This document shows positions 63,961-64,000 of a stretch of 64,000 bases of DNA, piece by piece. The first letter of the stretch is position 1; each line of letters opens with the position of its first letter. The notes beneath the pieces are model-generated. The model did no database searches and was not told the DNA's origin. It saw only the letters and a program-made list of their open reading frames with translations. The stretch lies in the NCBI RefSeq assembly GCF_002959775.1, contig NZ_PPCX01000010.1, positions 62,001 through 126,000 of the forward strand. Reading direction: 5' to 3'. A program made the position numbers and the translations under genes. Source of the stretch: Veillonella rogosae JCM 15642. Lineage in GTDB: Bacteria; Bacillota; Negativicutes; Veillonellales; Veillonellaceae.

Positions 63961-64000
63961 ATAATCTCCTCCTAATACAAAATGTATAGTTCATATAGTG

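Overview
The window looks like a chromosome segment of a Negativicutes bacterium, most probably Veillonella or a close relative. The reasons are a low-GC genome that nevertheless encodes outer-membrane two-partner secretion, a lactate dehydrogenase/lactate permease pair, a DUF3829 lipoprotein family, and diderm-type secreted proteins beside Firmicutes-style CymR, CsoR and PerR-like regulation. The species call is inference; no rRNA or tRNA gene is present to confirm it.

Layout. 1-1361: end of an arginine operon (argG and the start of argH, minus strand) with a promoter overlapped by an ArgR-like site. 1575-10423: a two-partner secretion / contact-dependent inhibition locus (TpsB transporter, 2069-residue CdiA-like exoprotein, AT-rich candidate immunity gene), next to a decayed IS30-type element (about 10557-11574). 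11700-20885: cell-wall glycosyltransferase, CsoR-like repressor, PTS general proteins (ptsI, ptsH), dapF, an NhaC-type antiporter and a fructose PTS pair (fruK, fruA). 20998-25734: two tandem paralogous secreted proteins and a tannase-like esterase with a very long coiled-coil repeat. 25914-32791: cysK with a CymR-like regulator, ahpC, pyrG, argS with a DUF1934 gene, a GIY-YIG protein and a cyclophilin lipoprotein. 33660-43801: lipoproteins (including two DUF3829 paralogues), a HAD phosphatase, a GldA-like dehydrogenase, BrnQ and a molybdopterin oxidoreductase. 44399-47471: lactate/malate dehydrogenase and lactate permease. 47547-49384: PepSY protein and a Bcr/CflA efflux pump behind an attenuator-like hairpin. 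49385-50145: a gene-free stretch packed with inverted and direct repeats. 50146-54402: a giant 2-hydroxyacyl-CoA dehydratase activator-type protein.

54839 to the window end: a minus-strand bacterial microcompartment (BMC) operon read pduU, pduV, cobT, pduA, pduB, a 59-residue peptide, a tailed BMC-H, pduJ, pduL, eutJ-like, pduM, pduN, pduP, pduQ. It encodes the shell, the aldehyde-to-acyl-CoA-to-acyl-phosphate branch, the alcohol branch and a cobamide salvage enzyme, but no signature dehydratase or lyase inside the window; that enzyme probably lies beyond 64000. The 59-residue gene (60676-60855) consists of two amphipathic, encapsulation-peptide-like helices joined by a linker and is the most interesting single item.

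Other notable signals: a short motif, GTGAAAG followed by C or T, seen about 30 times (roughly four times my composition-based estimate), including a perfect inverted pair in the dapF leader; and two hairpins with different stems that share an identical 32-base loop in opposite orientations (49473-49504 and 49963-49994).
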